From NCBI GenBank assembly GCA_964482435.1, contig CAYZXL010000018.1, forward strand, positions 11,798 through 75,797: a stretch of DNA of 64,000 bases. Reading direction: 5' to 3'. Below are positions 36,351-44,444 of the stretch, one piece after another. Position 1 is the stretch's first letter. Every line of letters starts with the position of its first letter. The translations under genes were made by a program, and so were the position numbers. Source of the DNA: CAYZXL01 sp964482435. Its GTDB lineage: Bacteria > Auribacterota > JABMQX01. Under the pieces are notes generated by a model. That model was not told the origin of the DNA, made no database searches, and worked only from the letters and a program-made list of their open reading frames with translations.

Positions 36351-36415
36351 CCGGCGTCGGACCACATTCTGGCGTTACCACGCCCGATGCGCAGAAGGGC
36401 ACTTGAAGGAACAAC

Positions 36416-37288
36416 GTGAGCATTCTGATTGACAAGAGCACACGAGTTATTTGCCAGGGAATAACCGGCAGCGCGGGGGCGTTTCACACGCGCCAGATGG
36501 TCGAGTACGGGACGAAAATGGTCGCTGGCGTTACACCGGGCAAGGGCGGCCAGAAATTCGACAGCATCCCCATCTTCGACACCGTCGAGCAAGCGATCAG
36601 GGAAACCGGCGCGAATGCGTCGGTCATCTACGTCCCCGCTCCCTTCGCCGCTGACGCAATCATCGAAGGCGTTGATGGAGGGCTTCAGCTCATCGTCTGC
36701 ATAACGGAAGGCATCCCGACGCTTGACATGGTGAAAGTCAAGCGATACATGGAGGGAAAGCCGAGCCGCGTCATCGGCCCGAACTGTCCCGGAGTCATCA
36801 CCCCCGGCCAATCCAAAATCGGGATCATGCCGGGGTACATTCATAAGCCGGGACCTGTCGGCGTCATCTCCCGCAGCGGGACTTTGACATACGAAGCAGT
36901 CTGGCAGTGCACGACGCTCGACCTCGGCCAGTCAACGTGCATTGGAATCGGAGGCGACCCCGTTCTCGGCACGGGCTTCGTCGAGCTTCTCGGCCTTTTT
37001 GAGAAGGACCCACAGACCGAAGCCATCGTCATCATCGGCGAGATTGGCGGCACTGCCGAGGAGGAAGCTGCCGAATTCGTCAAGAGCAACGTGTCCAAGC
37101 CGGTTGTTGGCTTCATCTGCGGAAAGACTGCGCCGAAGGGAAAGCGAATGGGGCACGCCGGGGCAATCATCTCCGGAGGAAAGGGAACCGCGCAGGAGAA
37201 GATTGAGTCGTTCCTCGCCGCCGGAATCACCGTCGCCGAAACCCCGGCCCTGATTGGCAAGACGGTAGCAAAAGTCTTGGGCGAGTGA
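36416..37288 (+). CDS. sucD: Succinyl-CoA ligase, alpha subunit
   Basis: A 290-residue protein with the CoA-binding Rossmann domain (GITGSAGAFHTRQMVEYGTKMVAGVTPGKGG), the phosphohistidine region GRMGHAGAIISGGKGTA-like text (here GKRMGHAGAIISGGKGT) and GGDPVLGTGFVELL. It carries the phosphorylated His of the sucCD complex. Start is GTG 36416 with AAGGA upstream. It completes the operon begun by the archaemetzincin gene. Confidence 0.97.
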   Translation: MSILIDKSTRVICQGITGSAGAFHTRQMVEYGTKMVAGVTPGKGGQKFDSIPIFDTVEQAIRETGANASVIYVPAPFAADAIIEGVDGGLQLIVCITEGIPTLDMVKVKRYMEGKPSRVIGPNCPGVITPGQSKIGIMPGYIHKPGPVGVISRSGTLTYEAVWQCTTLDLGQSTCIGIGGDPVLGTGFVELLGLFEKDPQTEAIVIIGEIGGTAEEEAAEFVKSNVSKPVVGFICGKTAPKGKRMGHAGAIISGGKGTAQEKIESFLAAGITVAETPALIGKTVAKVLGE

Positions 37289-37367
37289 AAGCGGCAGTGC
37301 GCTCCGCTGTTACGGTGTGGGGCTGGCGCGGCGGCCCGAGCGCCGTCAAGCCGGGTAAGCAGCGAGG

Positions 37368-37418
37368 TGGCACGGGCGTCTCACCCGTGAATGCCATCGG
37401 CAAGATGCCCATGCTACC
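37368..37418. repeat. Dispersed double-hairpin repeat (copy 2)
   Basis: GGCACGGGCGTCTCACCCGTG followed by CGGCAAGATGCCCATGC. Same family as 16707-16759. It lies between sucD and the PRTase gene. A longer open frame reading through it was rejected as the PRTase start. Confidence 0.75.
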
Positions 37419-37488
37419 GGGGCAGCGAGCCTATGTCCTTCGATGTGTGCGGAGCAGTGACTCTTACCGGCGCTTGTCGGAAGGCAGT

Positions 37489-38070
37489 ATGGAGACCAAC
37501 CCGCAAATTCTGAGGGGGAATTGGAAGGCGGGCTGGGCTCTCGACCTGCACACTGTCTCGAGCAAGGCTCGTGCCGAAGGTGAGTTTGAGACGCAACGCA
37601 CGGAGATAGGGGAGGCGCTGTATCAGCTAAAATATCGTGGAGACAGGGGCAAAATCGAGCCGATTGCTCAGGCCGCCGTGGATTTCCTTGAGGCGAAGAC
37701 GGAGCTGCGGGACATAGAGGCGATTTTGCCTGTGCCGCCGTCGGATGAGGATCGCCCGTTTCAGCCCGTTTACGAGCTCGCCCGTGCGATTGCGAGAAGA
37801 CTGGACTTGCTTCTTGCGCCAGGCTACTTGATAAAAATCAGGCGGACGAAACCGCTCAAGGAGCTGGACGACCGAGGCAGTCGCAAGCAGGAGCTTGAGG
37901 GCGCCTTCAGGGTGAAGGATGCCCGGCTTGCCGGGAAGCCGGTCTTGCTCTTCGACGACCTTTACCGCTCCGGAGAGACCTTGAAGGAGATCACCCACGT
38001 TCTGTCATCTCAGGGCAAAGTTTCGGACGTTTTCGTCCTGACCATAACAAAGACCAGAACGAAGAAATGA
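37489..38070 (+). CDS. Phosphoribosyltransferase, ComF-like
   Basis: A 193-residue protein from ATG 37489, behind GGAAGG. The PRPP-binding loop VLLFDDLYRSGETLKE matches the LLxDDxxxxG(x)T motif of type I PRTases. The upstream half has the ComF-like AILPVPPSDEDRPFQPVYELARAIARRL and an Arg/Lys stretch IRRTKPLKELDDRGSRKQELEGAFRV. No N-terminal zinc ribbon of classical ComF is present. It overlaps the DprA-like gene by four bases (ATGA), so they are coupled. PRTase with DprA recalls natural transformation, but the operon also has a nuclease, which suggests a different job, perhaps defence. Confidence 0.85.
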   Translation: METNPQILRGNWKAGWALDLHTVSSKARAEGEFETQRTEIGEALYQLKYRGDRGKIEPIAQAAVDFLEAKTELRDIEAILPVPPSDEDRPFQPVYELARAIARRLDLLLAPGYLIKIRRTKPLKELDDRGSRKQELEGAFRVKDARLAGKPVLLFDDLYRSGETLKEITHVLSSQGKVSDVFVLTITKTRTKK

Positions 38071-39053
38071 CCAAAAAAACCGCTTTTGCATGGTATAGGC
38101 TCTTTCAGGCGGAGGGATTCGGGCCCAAAGCAATGTACACAATCTGGAAGACCTTGCAGGAATCGGGTCTTCCCCTCGAAAAACTTTTCGAGATGGAAAG
38201 GCCCGACTTCGAGAGCAAGTTTCCGAGCCTCGGAAAGGGCAGACTCAAAAGGGCTGATTTCGGCACACTCCAGGCACAGGACGAGGACAAGCTTTACGAG
38301 GAATATCAGAACCTGCGAGACGACGGCGTCGAGATTGTCCATCCCGGTCACCCTTTGTGTGGCGAAAACCTCCTGGGTCTCGTAGAATATGGCGCGTTCC
38401 CGATTTTGTTTTGTAAGGGGCGGATTTCCCTGCTGAAGTCTCAAGGGGTCGCCATCGTTGGGTCGAGAAATGCCTCCGAAGAAGGAATGAGCATAGCGAG
38501 GCAGTTCGCGGCTGATTTGGCGCTCGCCGGTGAGAACGTCGTCTCGGGTTACGCAAAAGGAATTGACACCGCCGCCCACGAGGGCGCCCTTGAGAAAGAC
38601 GGAACCACAACCATCGTCTTGAGCCACGGAATTCTCCAGTTCTCAAAAAAGAAAGTTTTGGATAAAGTGGCGTTGGAGGGAAATACATTGGTCGTCTCCC
38701 AGTTTCATCCGGGCGAGGGATGGAGCGCCGGAAACGCAATGGTCAGAAACAAGCTGGTGTGCGCTTTATCGAAGGCTGTCATCGTCGTCGAGTGCGGAGC
38801 TGAAACGGGCGAGGATGGAAACCTGAGCGGAACGTTCGATGCGGGCAAAACCGCCCTGCAAATGAAAATCCCCCTCTTCGTCCTCAGCCCGGATTCATTC
38901 AAAAACCCGCCCGCGGGGAACAAGGCGCTCCTCGACATGGGCGGAGTCGAAATCCATCCGATAGACGGGGCTCAGGCAGTCTTGGAGGGTACGAGAGAGG
39001 CCGACAGAGGTCGGGGAGGCGCGGCGGCCGGCAACCAACTGATGCTCCTGTAA
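38067..39053 (+). CDS. DprA/Smf-like DNA-processing (SLOG-fold) protein
   Basis: A 328-residue protein. A helical N-terminal region (AFAWYRLFQAEGFGPKAMYTIWKTL) resembles the SAM-like domain of DprA. The Rossmann-like core has GVAIVGSRNASEEGMSIARQFAADLA, VVSGYAKGIDTAAHEGAL and MVRNKLVCALSKAVIVVE, in the usual DprA order. Classical DprA loads RecA on incoming single-stranded DNA; the SLOG superfamily also includes ligand sensors in conflict systems. The C-terminal winged helix of many DprA proteins is absent; the protein ends in a Gly/Arg tail. Coupled to the PRTase upstream and followed ten bases later by a nuclease-like gene. Confidence 0.88.
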   Translation: MTKKTAFAWYRLFQAEGFGPKAMYTIWKTLQESGLPLEKLFEMERPDFESKFPSLGKGRLKRADFGTLQAQDEDKLYEEYQNLRDDGVEIVHPGHPLCGENLLGLVEYGAFPILFCKGRISLLKSQGVAIVGSRNASEEGMSIARQFAADLALAGENVVSGYAKGIDTAAHEGALEKDGTTTIVLSHGILQFSKKKVLDKVALEGNTLVVSQFHPGEGWSAGNAMVRNKLVCALSKAVIVVECGAETGEDGNLSGTFDAGKTALQMKIPLFVLSPDSFKNPPAGNKALLDMGGVEIHPIDGAQAVLEGTREADRGRGGAAAGNQLMLL

Positions 39054-39063
39054 GGGAGTGGCG

Positions 39064-40098
39064 ATGGAGGATAGCGAGCTGATCCATTACATTTTAGAGG
39101 GAAGGGAGGGCGGGAGGCCGCTTTTCCCGGAATCTTGGTTCAGAAAATCCCCGGGATTCAGGGACTTCGTCTGCCGGTATCGGGATAAAATTCGAGGCAA
39201 ATTTCGAGCCGCCGAGACTAAGGCCCAGGTGTTGGATATCAGGGCGGAACTCGAGTTCGCGTACCTGGTGTTGCTGGACGATCGTTTCGACGTGGAGTAC
39301 GAAAAGTACGGCGCGGGCAAGGTGCGAAGCCCCGATTTCGCTGTCGTCTTTGAGGGCGCGATCGCGTTTAACGCAGAAGTCAAGCACATCCGCGAATCCG
39401 GACTCAGCACTCGGTTCGAAAAGCTCGTGGCAGATGTCGGGGCCGGGGTCCAAAAGGTGAAGTCGGGACTGGACTTCGGAATTGAGCCGGGGGTGGCGGG
39501 CGTTACCCGCGATCTCCTGGACCGTGCCGAGCAGTCGAAGGCCGGCGTGATAGATTTCATTATCGCTACGGTCCAACGGGAAGAGAGTAAACTCGTTCCC
39601 GACAAGCAGTATGAGTACGCCATTCCAGGCTTCGACCGTGACCTTATCTTGTTTCTGGTCAAGCACTCGTGGAAGGACGCCCCTGGCCCAACATCGCATG
39701 ACGGCATAATGCCGATCCCGTACAGCCACAAGGAATATCGCAAATTAGGCGATGCCATATTTGAAAAGCTCGGGCAGCTGGTGCCGGGCATGATAAACGT
39801 CTTGGTCATCTTTTGCAGCAGCTTCACGCACGAGGAAGTGGATCTTTTGAAGGCGGTGGATCGGATCAACGAGCGATTGGCCCGAGGCGATGACGCCTTT
39901 TTTGTTCGCAAGGGATTGGCCCACAGGCACGACTTTCTGGATCACGTGAGAAGGCTCAGCGGGATTCTCTTCAGGGACTCCTACGTGCCGGTTTGGCCTC
40001 CGCCGCAGGAGCGCAATTTCCTGTGGCAGAATAGTCAGGCTGAATGCGAGGTTCCTGAGCCCATATCGCAATACCTAAGAGTAATGGACGACCGCTAA
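39064..40098 (+). CDS. Putative PD-(D/E)xK nuclease
   Basis: A 344-residue protein. The call rests on one region: a helix with Glu (IRAELEFAYLVLLDD), a strand with RSPDFAVVFEG, then AFNAEVKHIRESG, matching E...PD...ExK of restriction-endonuclease-like folds. No other domain is recognised; residues about 130-340 are mixed alpha/beta with no clear family. ATG 39064 has GGGAG five bases upstream and is preferred over the in-frame GTG 39058. Position directly after DprA and PRTase argues for a DNA-acting role. Profile search would be needed to firm this up. Confidence 0.6.
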   Translation: MEDSELIHYILEGREGGRPLFPESWFRKSPGFRDFVCRYRDKIRGKFRAAETKAQVLDIRAELEFAYLVLLDDRFDVEYEKYGAGKVRSPDFAVVFEGAIAFNAEVKHIRESGLSTRFEKLVADVGAGVQKVKSGLDFGIEPGVAGVTRDLLDRAEQSKAGVIDFIIATVQREESKLVPDKQYEYAIPGFDRDLILFLVKHSWKDAPGPTSHDGIMPIPYSHKEYRKLGDAIFEKLGQLVPGMINVLVIFCSSFTHEEVDLLKAVDRINERLARGDDAFFVRKGLAHRHDFLDHVRRLSGILFRDSYVPVWPPPQERNFLWQNSQAECEVPEPISQYLRVMDDR

Positions 40099-40203
40099 CG
40101 GGCACCCGCGCCGGCGCCGTCGCAGCGTCCCGCCGCGATAGGCACGCCGCACGTGGAACTAAGGGGCCGTCTCAACTTGGGACATCTGGAGCGGAGGAAG
40201 GAG

Positions 40204-40338
40204 ATGGGTTGTTACGTAGGAAGTGACATTGGGACGACGGGAACGAAGACGGTTGTGATTGATGAGAAAGGGAAATTGCTCGGGAAGAGCACGGTGGAGC
40301 ATCCGCTCTCGACGCGGAAGCCCCGCCGGGCGGATTGA
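40204..40338 (+). pseudogene. Truncated 5' end of a xylulokinase gene
   Basis: From ATG 40204, the first 42 codons align without gaps to the start of the complete xylulokinase at 41693, including the ribosome site GGAGGAAGGA. In the first 37 codons only one amino-acid change occurs (Lys/Arg), while about nine codons differ silently. Homology ends abruptly near 40335, and a TGA follows. The pattern points to two diverged functional alleles rather than a recent copy error. Confidence 0.85.
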
Positions 40339-40418
40339 GCAGGCCCCACTGCTGCGTGATGCATTCGGCAGCGAGGCAGTCAACGCCAGGGGCGGTGCCA
40401 GAGGACGCAGGAGGACGT

Positions 40419-41630
40419 ATGGCAGGAGTTAGAACAAAAGAGAGTCCGTTCACGCCTGGGAAGCCAGTTCCGGTTGAGTATTTCGTTGCTCGCCGCAGGG
40501 AGATCGAAAGACTCGAGAGGGCGATACGACAGACGGCTTCGGGACGCAACGAGAACCTCTTCATCACGGGAGAGCGGGGTATCGGCAAGAGCTCGCTGGC
40601 TGCATTTGTGCGCCACCTGGCGGAGAAGCAGGACTTCCTCGGAGTCCACTGCTTCCTGGGCGGAGTGACAGACCTCGAAGGAGTGGTGCGACTCGTTTTT
40701 GAGAGGCTTCTTCAAGAAGTCTCGGACGTATCGCTTTTCGAGAAACTGCGGGGTATTTTCGACAAGTACATAAAAGAGGTCTCACTGTTCGGACTGCGGA
40801 TAGAGTTCACAAAAGATCGTTCGCAACTTCGGACGCTTGTGGAAAATTTCCTTCCTGCTTTAAGAAAAGTCAACGAGACGATTCAAGGCAAGCGCCGCGG
40901 TCTTCTCCTCATCCTGGACGATTTGAACGGTGTGACAATTATCCCGGAGTTTGCGCATTTCCTGAAGAGCTTCGTTGACGAATTGGCCACATCCGGTCAA
41001 CCGTTGCCGCTCATGCTCCTTCTGGTGGGAATTCAAGAGCGCAGAGAGGACTTGGCGAAGCACCAGCCATCCGCTTCGAGGATCTTCGATGTCATTGATT
41101 TGCCGCCAATGACCCAAAGCGAGTCCGAGGAATTCTTTGCCGCTGTGTTCGGGAGGTTGAACATCCCGGTCGCGACAGATGCTCTATCGTTGATGATTCG
41201 GCTTTCGGGTGGTCTGCCCATGCTCATGCATGAGGTCGGAGATGCGATTTTCTGGGGGGACACCGACGGCTACATTGATGAGAAAGACGCTATGGATGGA
41301 ATCATTGATGCCGCGGAAACGGTTGGGAAAAAGTACCTGGACCCCCAGGTATACTACGCACTCCGCAGCGCCACGTATCGCTCGATCCTGAGACGCATCG
41401 GGAAGCTGCCCCTGGGAACAAGCTTCCGGCGCCAGGAGGTTCTGGAGAGGCTTCCGGACAGAGAGGGGAACACTTTTGACAATTTCCTGCATAGAATAAG
41501 GCGAATAGGAATTATCGGCCCCACAGAAGCCAGAGGCGAATACAAGTTTGCTAACCAGCTTTATCATCTGTATGTGCAACTGGAGGCTTATCGCGCGGAA
41601 AAGGAAAAGAGGCCCCCGAATAAGGCGTGA
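40419..41630 (+). CDS. AAA-family ATPase (STAND/ORC-like), function unknown
   Basis: A 403-residue protein from ATG 40419, behind GCAGGAGG; a longer open frame to 40335 runs into the xylB fragment and is unlikely. It has Walker A GERGIGKS (51-58), Walker B RRGLLLILDDLN and a sensor-like region LLVGIQERRED. The C-terminal third (RRIGKLPLGTSFRRQEVLERLP...DNFLHRIRRIGII) looks like a winged helix. Such ATPases occur in DNA-related and defence contexts. It lies exactly between the truncated and the complete xylB starts, so it may be the cargo of the event that duplicated that start. Confidence 0.8.
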   Translation: MAGVRTKESPFTPGKPVPVEYFVARRREIERLERAIRQTASGRNENLFITGERGIGKSSLAAFVRHLAEKQDFLGVHCFLGGVTDLEGVVRLVFERLLQEVSDVSLFEKLRGIFDKYIKEVSLFGLRIEFTKDRSQLRTLVENFLPALRKVNETIQGKRRGLLLILDDLNGVTIIPEFAHFLKSFVDELATSGQPLPLMLLLVGIQERREDLAKHQPSASRIFDVIDLPPMTQSESEEFFAAVFGRLNIPVATDALSLMIRLSGGLPMLMHEVGDAIFWGDTDGYIDEKDAMDGIIDAAETVGKKYLDPQVYYALRSATYRSILRRIGKLPLGTSFRRQEVLERLPDREGNTFDNFLHRIRRIGIIGPTEARGEYKFANQLYHLYVQLEAYRAEKEKRPPNKA

Positions 41631-41692
41631 ATTCCACGGATTCGAAGTGGTTGCTCTCAGCTAATGACGGTTCAGGGGCGTGGAGGAAGGAT

Positions 41693-43234
41693 ATGGGTTG
41701 TTACGTAGGAAGTGATATTGGGACGACGGGAACGAAGACGGTCGTGATTGATGAGAGGGGAAAGCTGTTAGGAAAGAGCACCGTAGAGCATCCGCTCTCG
41801 ACGCCAAAGCCCGGCTGGGCAGAGCAAAATCCGGCGGACTGGTGGAAATCGGCGGTGGAGTCCATCAGGAACGCGGTGAAGCAAGCTGGCGCGAAAAAGG
41901 ACGACGTGAAGGGGATTGGTCTTTCGGGGCAGATGCACGGGACGGTCTTTCTCGACAAGTCGAACAAGGTCATTCGCCCGGCAATCCTCTGGTGCGACCA
42001 GCGAACCGCGGCGGAATGCGACTGGATTACCCGGAAAATTGGAAAAGAGAGGGTCATTCACCTGACGTGCAATCCGGTCCTGACGGGTTTCAGCGCGGGG
42101 AAGATAATCTGGTTGAGGAATCACGAGCCGGAGATCTACGCGAAGGTCAAAAAAGTTCTTCTCCCGAAAGACTACATCCGATTTCTCCTCAGCGGCGACT
42201 TTGCGGGGGAAGTCTCGGACGCGTCCGGAACCTCGCTCTTCGACGTCACGAATCGCAAATGGTCGGACGAAGTTCTCGGCGAGCTTGAGATACCGATAGA
42301 GTGGCTGCCAAAAATCTACGAATCGCCGGTTCCCTCGACGAGATTGAGCAAAGCCGCAGCCGAGGAACTCGGCCTCAACCCCGGAACACCGATTGTGGGC
42401 GGGGGCGGAGACCAGGCAGCGGGCGGCATCGGAAACGGAATCGTCCGCGAGGGTCTTATCTCAAGCACGATTGGCACCTCCGGCGTGGTCTTTGCCTCGA
42501 CGGATACGCCGAAACTCGACGAATCCGCCCGCGTCCACACGTTCTGTCACGCCGCCCCGAACACATGGCACATCATGGGCGTGATGCTTTCTGCGGGTGG
42601 CTCATACCAGTGGTTCAGGAACGTCTTGGGCATGGAAGAAATCGCCGAGGCAAAGACGAAGGGCATTGACCCTTACGTGATTCTCGACGCGAAAGCTGAG
42701 AAAGCGCCCGTCGGCTGCGAGGGTCTGATTTTCCTCCCCTACCTCACCGGCGAGCGAACGCCCTATCCCGACCCGTACGCGAAAGCCGTATTCTTCGGGT
42801 TGACACCGAGGCACAAGAAAGAGCATCTTATTCGCGCTGTCATGGAAGGAGTTACTTACGGCTTGCGAGATTCGCTTGAGATAATTCGCGGCATGGGCGT
42901 CCAGGCGAAGGAAATCCGCGCCTCTGGCGGAGGCGGCAGGAGCAAGCTCTGGCGGCAGATGCAGGCGGACATGTTCAATTCGCCAGTCGTCACCATAGAC
43001 AAGGACGAAGGGCCTGCGTTTGGCGTTGCCCTTCTGGCGGCGGTGGGCACCGGAGCTTATTCCTCGCCGGCGGAAGCGTGTGAGGCGACGATTTCGATTT
43101 CGTCGCGTCTCGAGCCGATAGCGAAAAACGTCGCAATATACGAATCATTTTATCCGATCTACCGGAGGCTTTACTCAAACCTCAAAGACACATTTGCGAA
43201 AACTTCGGAGGTTGTTGGCAGAATCACAGGATGA
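41693..43234 (+). CDS. xylB: Xylulokinase
   Basis: A 513-residue FGGY-family kinase from ATG 41693 (GGAGGAAGGAT upstream; the longer frame to 41627 has no ribosome site). Motifs: GSDIGTTGTKTVVID, GLSGQMHGTVFLD, ILWCDQRTAAEC, GGGGDQAAGGIGNGIV, LPYLTGERTPYPDP and SGGGGRSKLWRQMQADMF. It phosphorylates D-xylulose; the QMHG motif is typical of xylulokinases. Length is normal. There is no xylose isomerase gene nearby. The ribosome site and first 42 codons have a diverged duplicate at 40204. Confidence 0.93.
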   Translation: MGCYVGSDIGTTGTKTVVIDERGKLLGKSTVEHPLSTPKPGWAEQNPADWWKSAVESIRNAVKQAGAKKDDVKGIGLSGQMHGTVFLDKSNKVIRPAILWCDQRTAAECDWITRKIGKERVIHLTCNPVLTGFSAGKIIWLRNHEPEIYAKVKKVLLPKDYIRFLLSGDFAGEVSDASGTSLFDVTNRKWSDEVLGELEIPIEWLPKIYESPVPSTRLSKAAAEELGLNPGTPIVGGGGDQAAGGIGNGIVREGLISSTIGTSGVVFASTDTPKLDESARVHTFCHAAPNTWHIMGVMLSAGGSYQWFRNVLGMEEIAEAKTKGIDPYVILDAKAEKAPVGCEGLIFLPYLTGERTPYPDPYAKAVFFGLTPRHKKEHLIRAVMEGVTYGLRDSLEIIRGMGVQAKEIRASGGGGRSKLWRQMQADMFNSPVVTIDKDEGPAFGVALLAAVGTGAYSSPAEACEATISISSRLEPIAKNVAIYESFYPIYRRLYSNLKDTFAKTSEVVGRITG

Positions 43235-43338
43235 ACACGTAGAGGCGCGTCGGGCGGGAACAGCGCGATTTTGCGACGGCGAACCGCTCCAAAGCAAATC
43301 ACCGGCGTGTCAAAATCTGATTTCTCAAGGGGACAAGC

Positions 43339-43689
43339 ATGGACCAGGAAACAAAAAGGATCTCCGTAGATAAAAAAGGCGATTACACCATCATCAGGTT
43401 TCGGGACACCGATATCCTCGACCAGATTAACATCCACGAGATGGGAAAAGAGATGTACGCCCTCGTTGAGAGAAACCCCGGGATAAAGCTTATCGTGGAT
43501 TTCGACGCTGTTCAGTATCTTTCGAGCAGCGCGCTCGGAAAGCTCATCACCCTCAAGAGAAAGGTCGAGGAAGGCGCCGGAACGCTCAAGATGTGCCGCA
43601 TCAAGCCGGAAATCATGGAAGTCTTCAGGATCACCAAGCTCGACACGATTTTTGACATTTATCCGAACCTCTGTGCGGCGATGGAGTAG
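43339..43689 (+). CDS. STAS-domain anti-sigma-factor antagonist
   Basis: A 116-residue protein of the RsbV/SpoIIAA type. The phosphorylatable serine region is VQYLSSSALGKLITL. A phospho-switch with an RsbW-type kinase is the normal mode. It lies 137 bases before an RsbW-like kinase gene, so the two probably form a partner-switching pair. RBS AAGGGG precedes the ATG. Confidence 0.92.
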   Translation: MDQETKRISVDKKGDYTIIRFRDTDILDQINIHEMGKEMYALVERNPGIKLIVDFDAVQYLSSSALGKLITLKRKVEEGAGTLKMCRIKPEIMEVFRITKLDTIFDIYPNLCAAME

Positions 43690-43826
43690 CCTCGTGTCAA
43701 ACGGACCGGCCGGGAGCGTTTTGCTCCGGTCTGGATGCACAGCGGGACCCAGCGTCGTCATCGCGGTGAGTTGAGCAGGTTTGTTGAACGCCCCGACGTG
43801 GGTGTCAGTCACCAAGCAGATTTCCC

Positions 43827-44285
43827 GTGGCGGAAGAAAATCTCAATAGAAAGCAGCGGCGCCTCTTCATCACCGAGAAACGGGAAGTCCCCGCGGTCAG
43901 GGAGGAGATTGTCGGCTGTCTGGTGAGCCTGGGTTACTCCCAGCGAGACGTCTTCGCGGTGCGCCTGGCGGTGGAGGAAGTCCTTCTCAATGCCATCGAG
44001 CACGGAAACAAGTCCGACAAGTCGAAGAAGGTTGCAGTCGCCTACGCTATTGATGGCGAGAAGGCGGAAATAACCGTTGCCGACGAGGGTCCCGGTTTTG
44101 ACCCGAGCTCTGTCGCCGACTGCACTTCTCCCGACAATCTCTGCAAGACCACGGGGAGGGGAATCGCCCTCATGCGAGGTTTCATGGACGTCGTCGAGTT
44201 CGCCGGCAAAGGAAACACCGTCCACCTCGTCAAGTTCAAGACCGCCCCGGACACCGTCCCCACCTGCCCGGAACAGTCAAGGTAA
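43827..44285 (+). CDS. RsbW-like anti-sigma factor / serine kinase
   Basis: A 152-residue HATPase_c_2 protein with N box RLAVEEVLLNAIEHGNK, G1 box VADEGPGFDPS and G2 box TTGRGIALMRGFMD. It would phosphorylate the upstream STAS protein and bind a sigma factor or another target; none is adjacent. Start is GTG 43827. The C-terminal tail (APDTVPTCPEQSR) is unconserved. Confidence 0.9.
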   Translation: MAEENLNRKQRRLFITEKREVPAVREEIVGCLVSLGYSQRDVFAVRLAVEEVLLNAIEHGNKSDKSKKVAVAYAIDGEKAEITVADEGPGFDPSSVADCTSPDNLCKTTGRGIALMRGFMDVVEFAGKGNTVHLVKFKTAPDTVPTCPEQSR

Positions 44286-44330
44286 GTCCTCCAATTCATA
44301 AATCCTGTAACGTATTATCGAGGTACGTCT

Positions 44331-44423
44331 TCATTTTTTTCTCGCCAGGACGCAAAGACGCCAAGCATCTTGCCTGGATGAGTCTGACGAATCCTTTGCG
44401 ACTTCGCGGCTTTGGGAGAGACC
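44331..44423. repeat. Dispersed intergenic repeat (copy 4, diverged)
   Basis: TTTTTTCTCGCCAGGACGCAAAGACGCC ... TTGCGACTTCGCGGCTTTGGGAGAG pattern, same orientation as copy 1 at 16811. It fills the convergent gap between the RsbW-like gene and lgt. Confidence 0.65.
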
Positions 44424-44444
44424 TCCTCTGGAAGGGGGCGCGGG

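Noticed and set aside
37285..37488. N-terminal extension of the PRTase gene
   Set aside because: It reads through a dispersed palindromic repeat and lacks a ribosome site; ATG 37489 fits.
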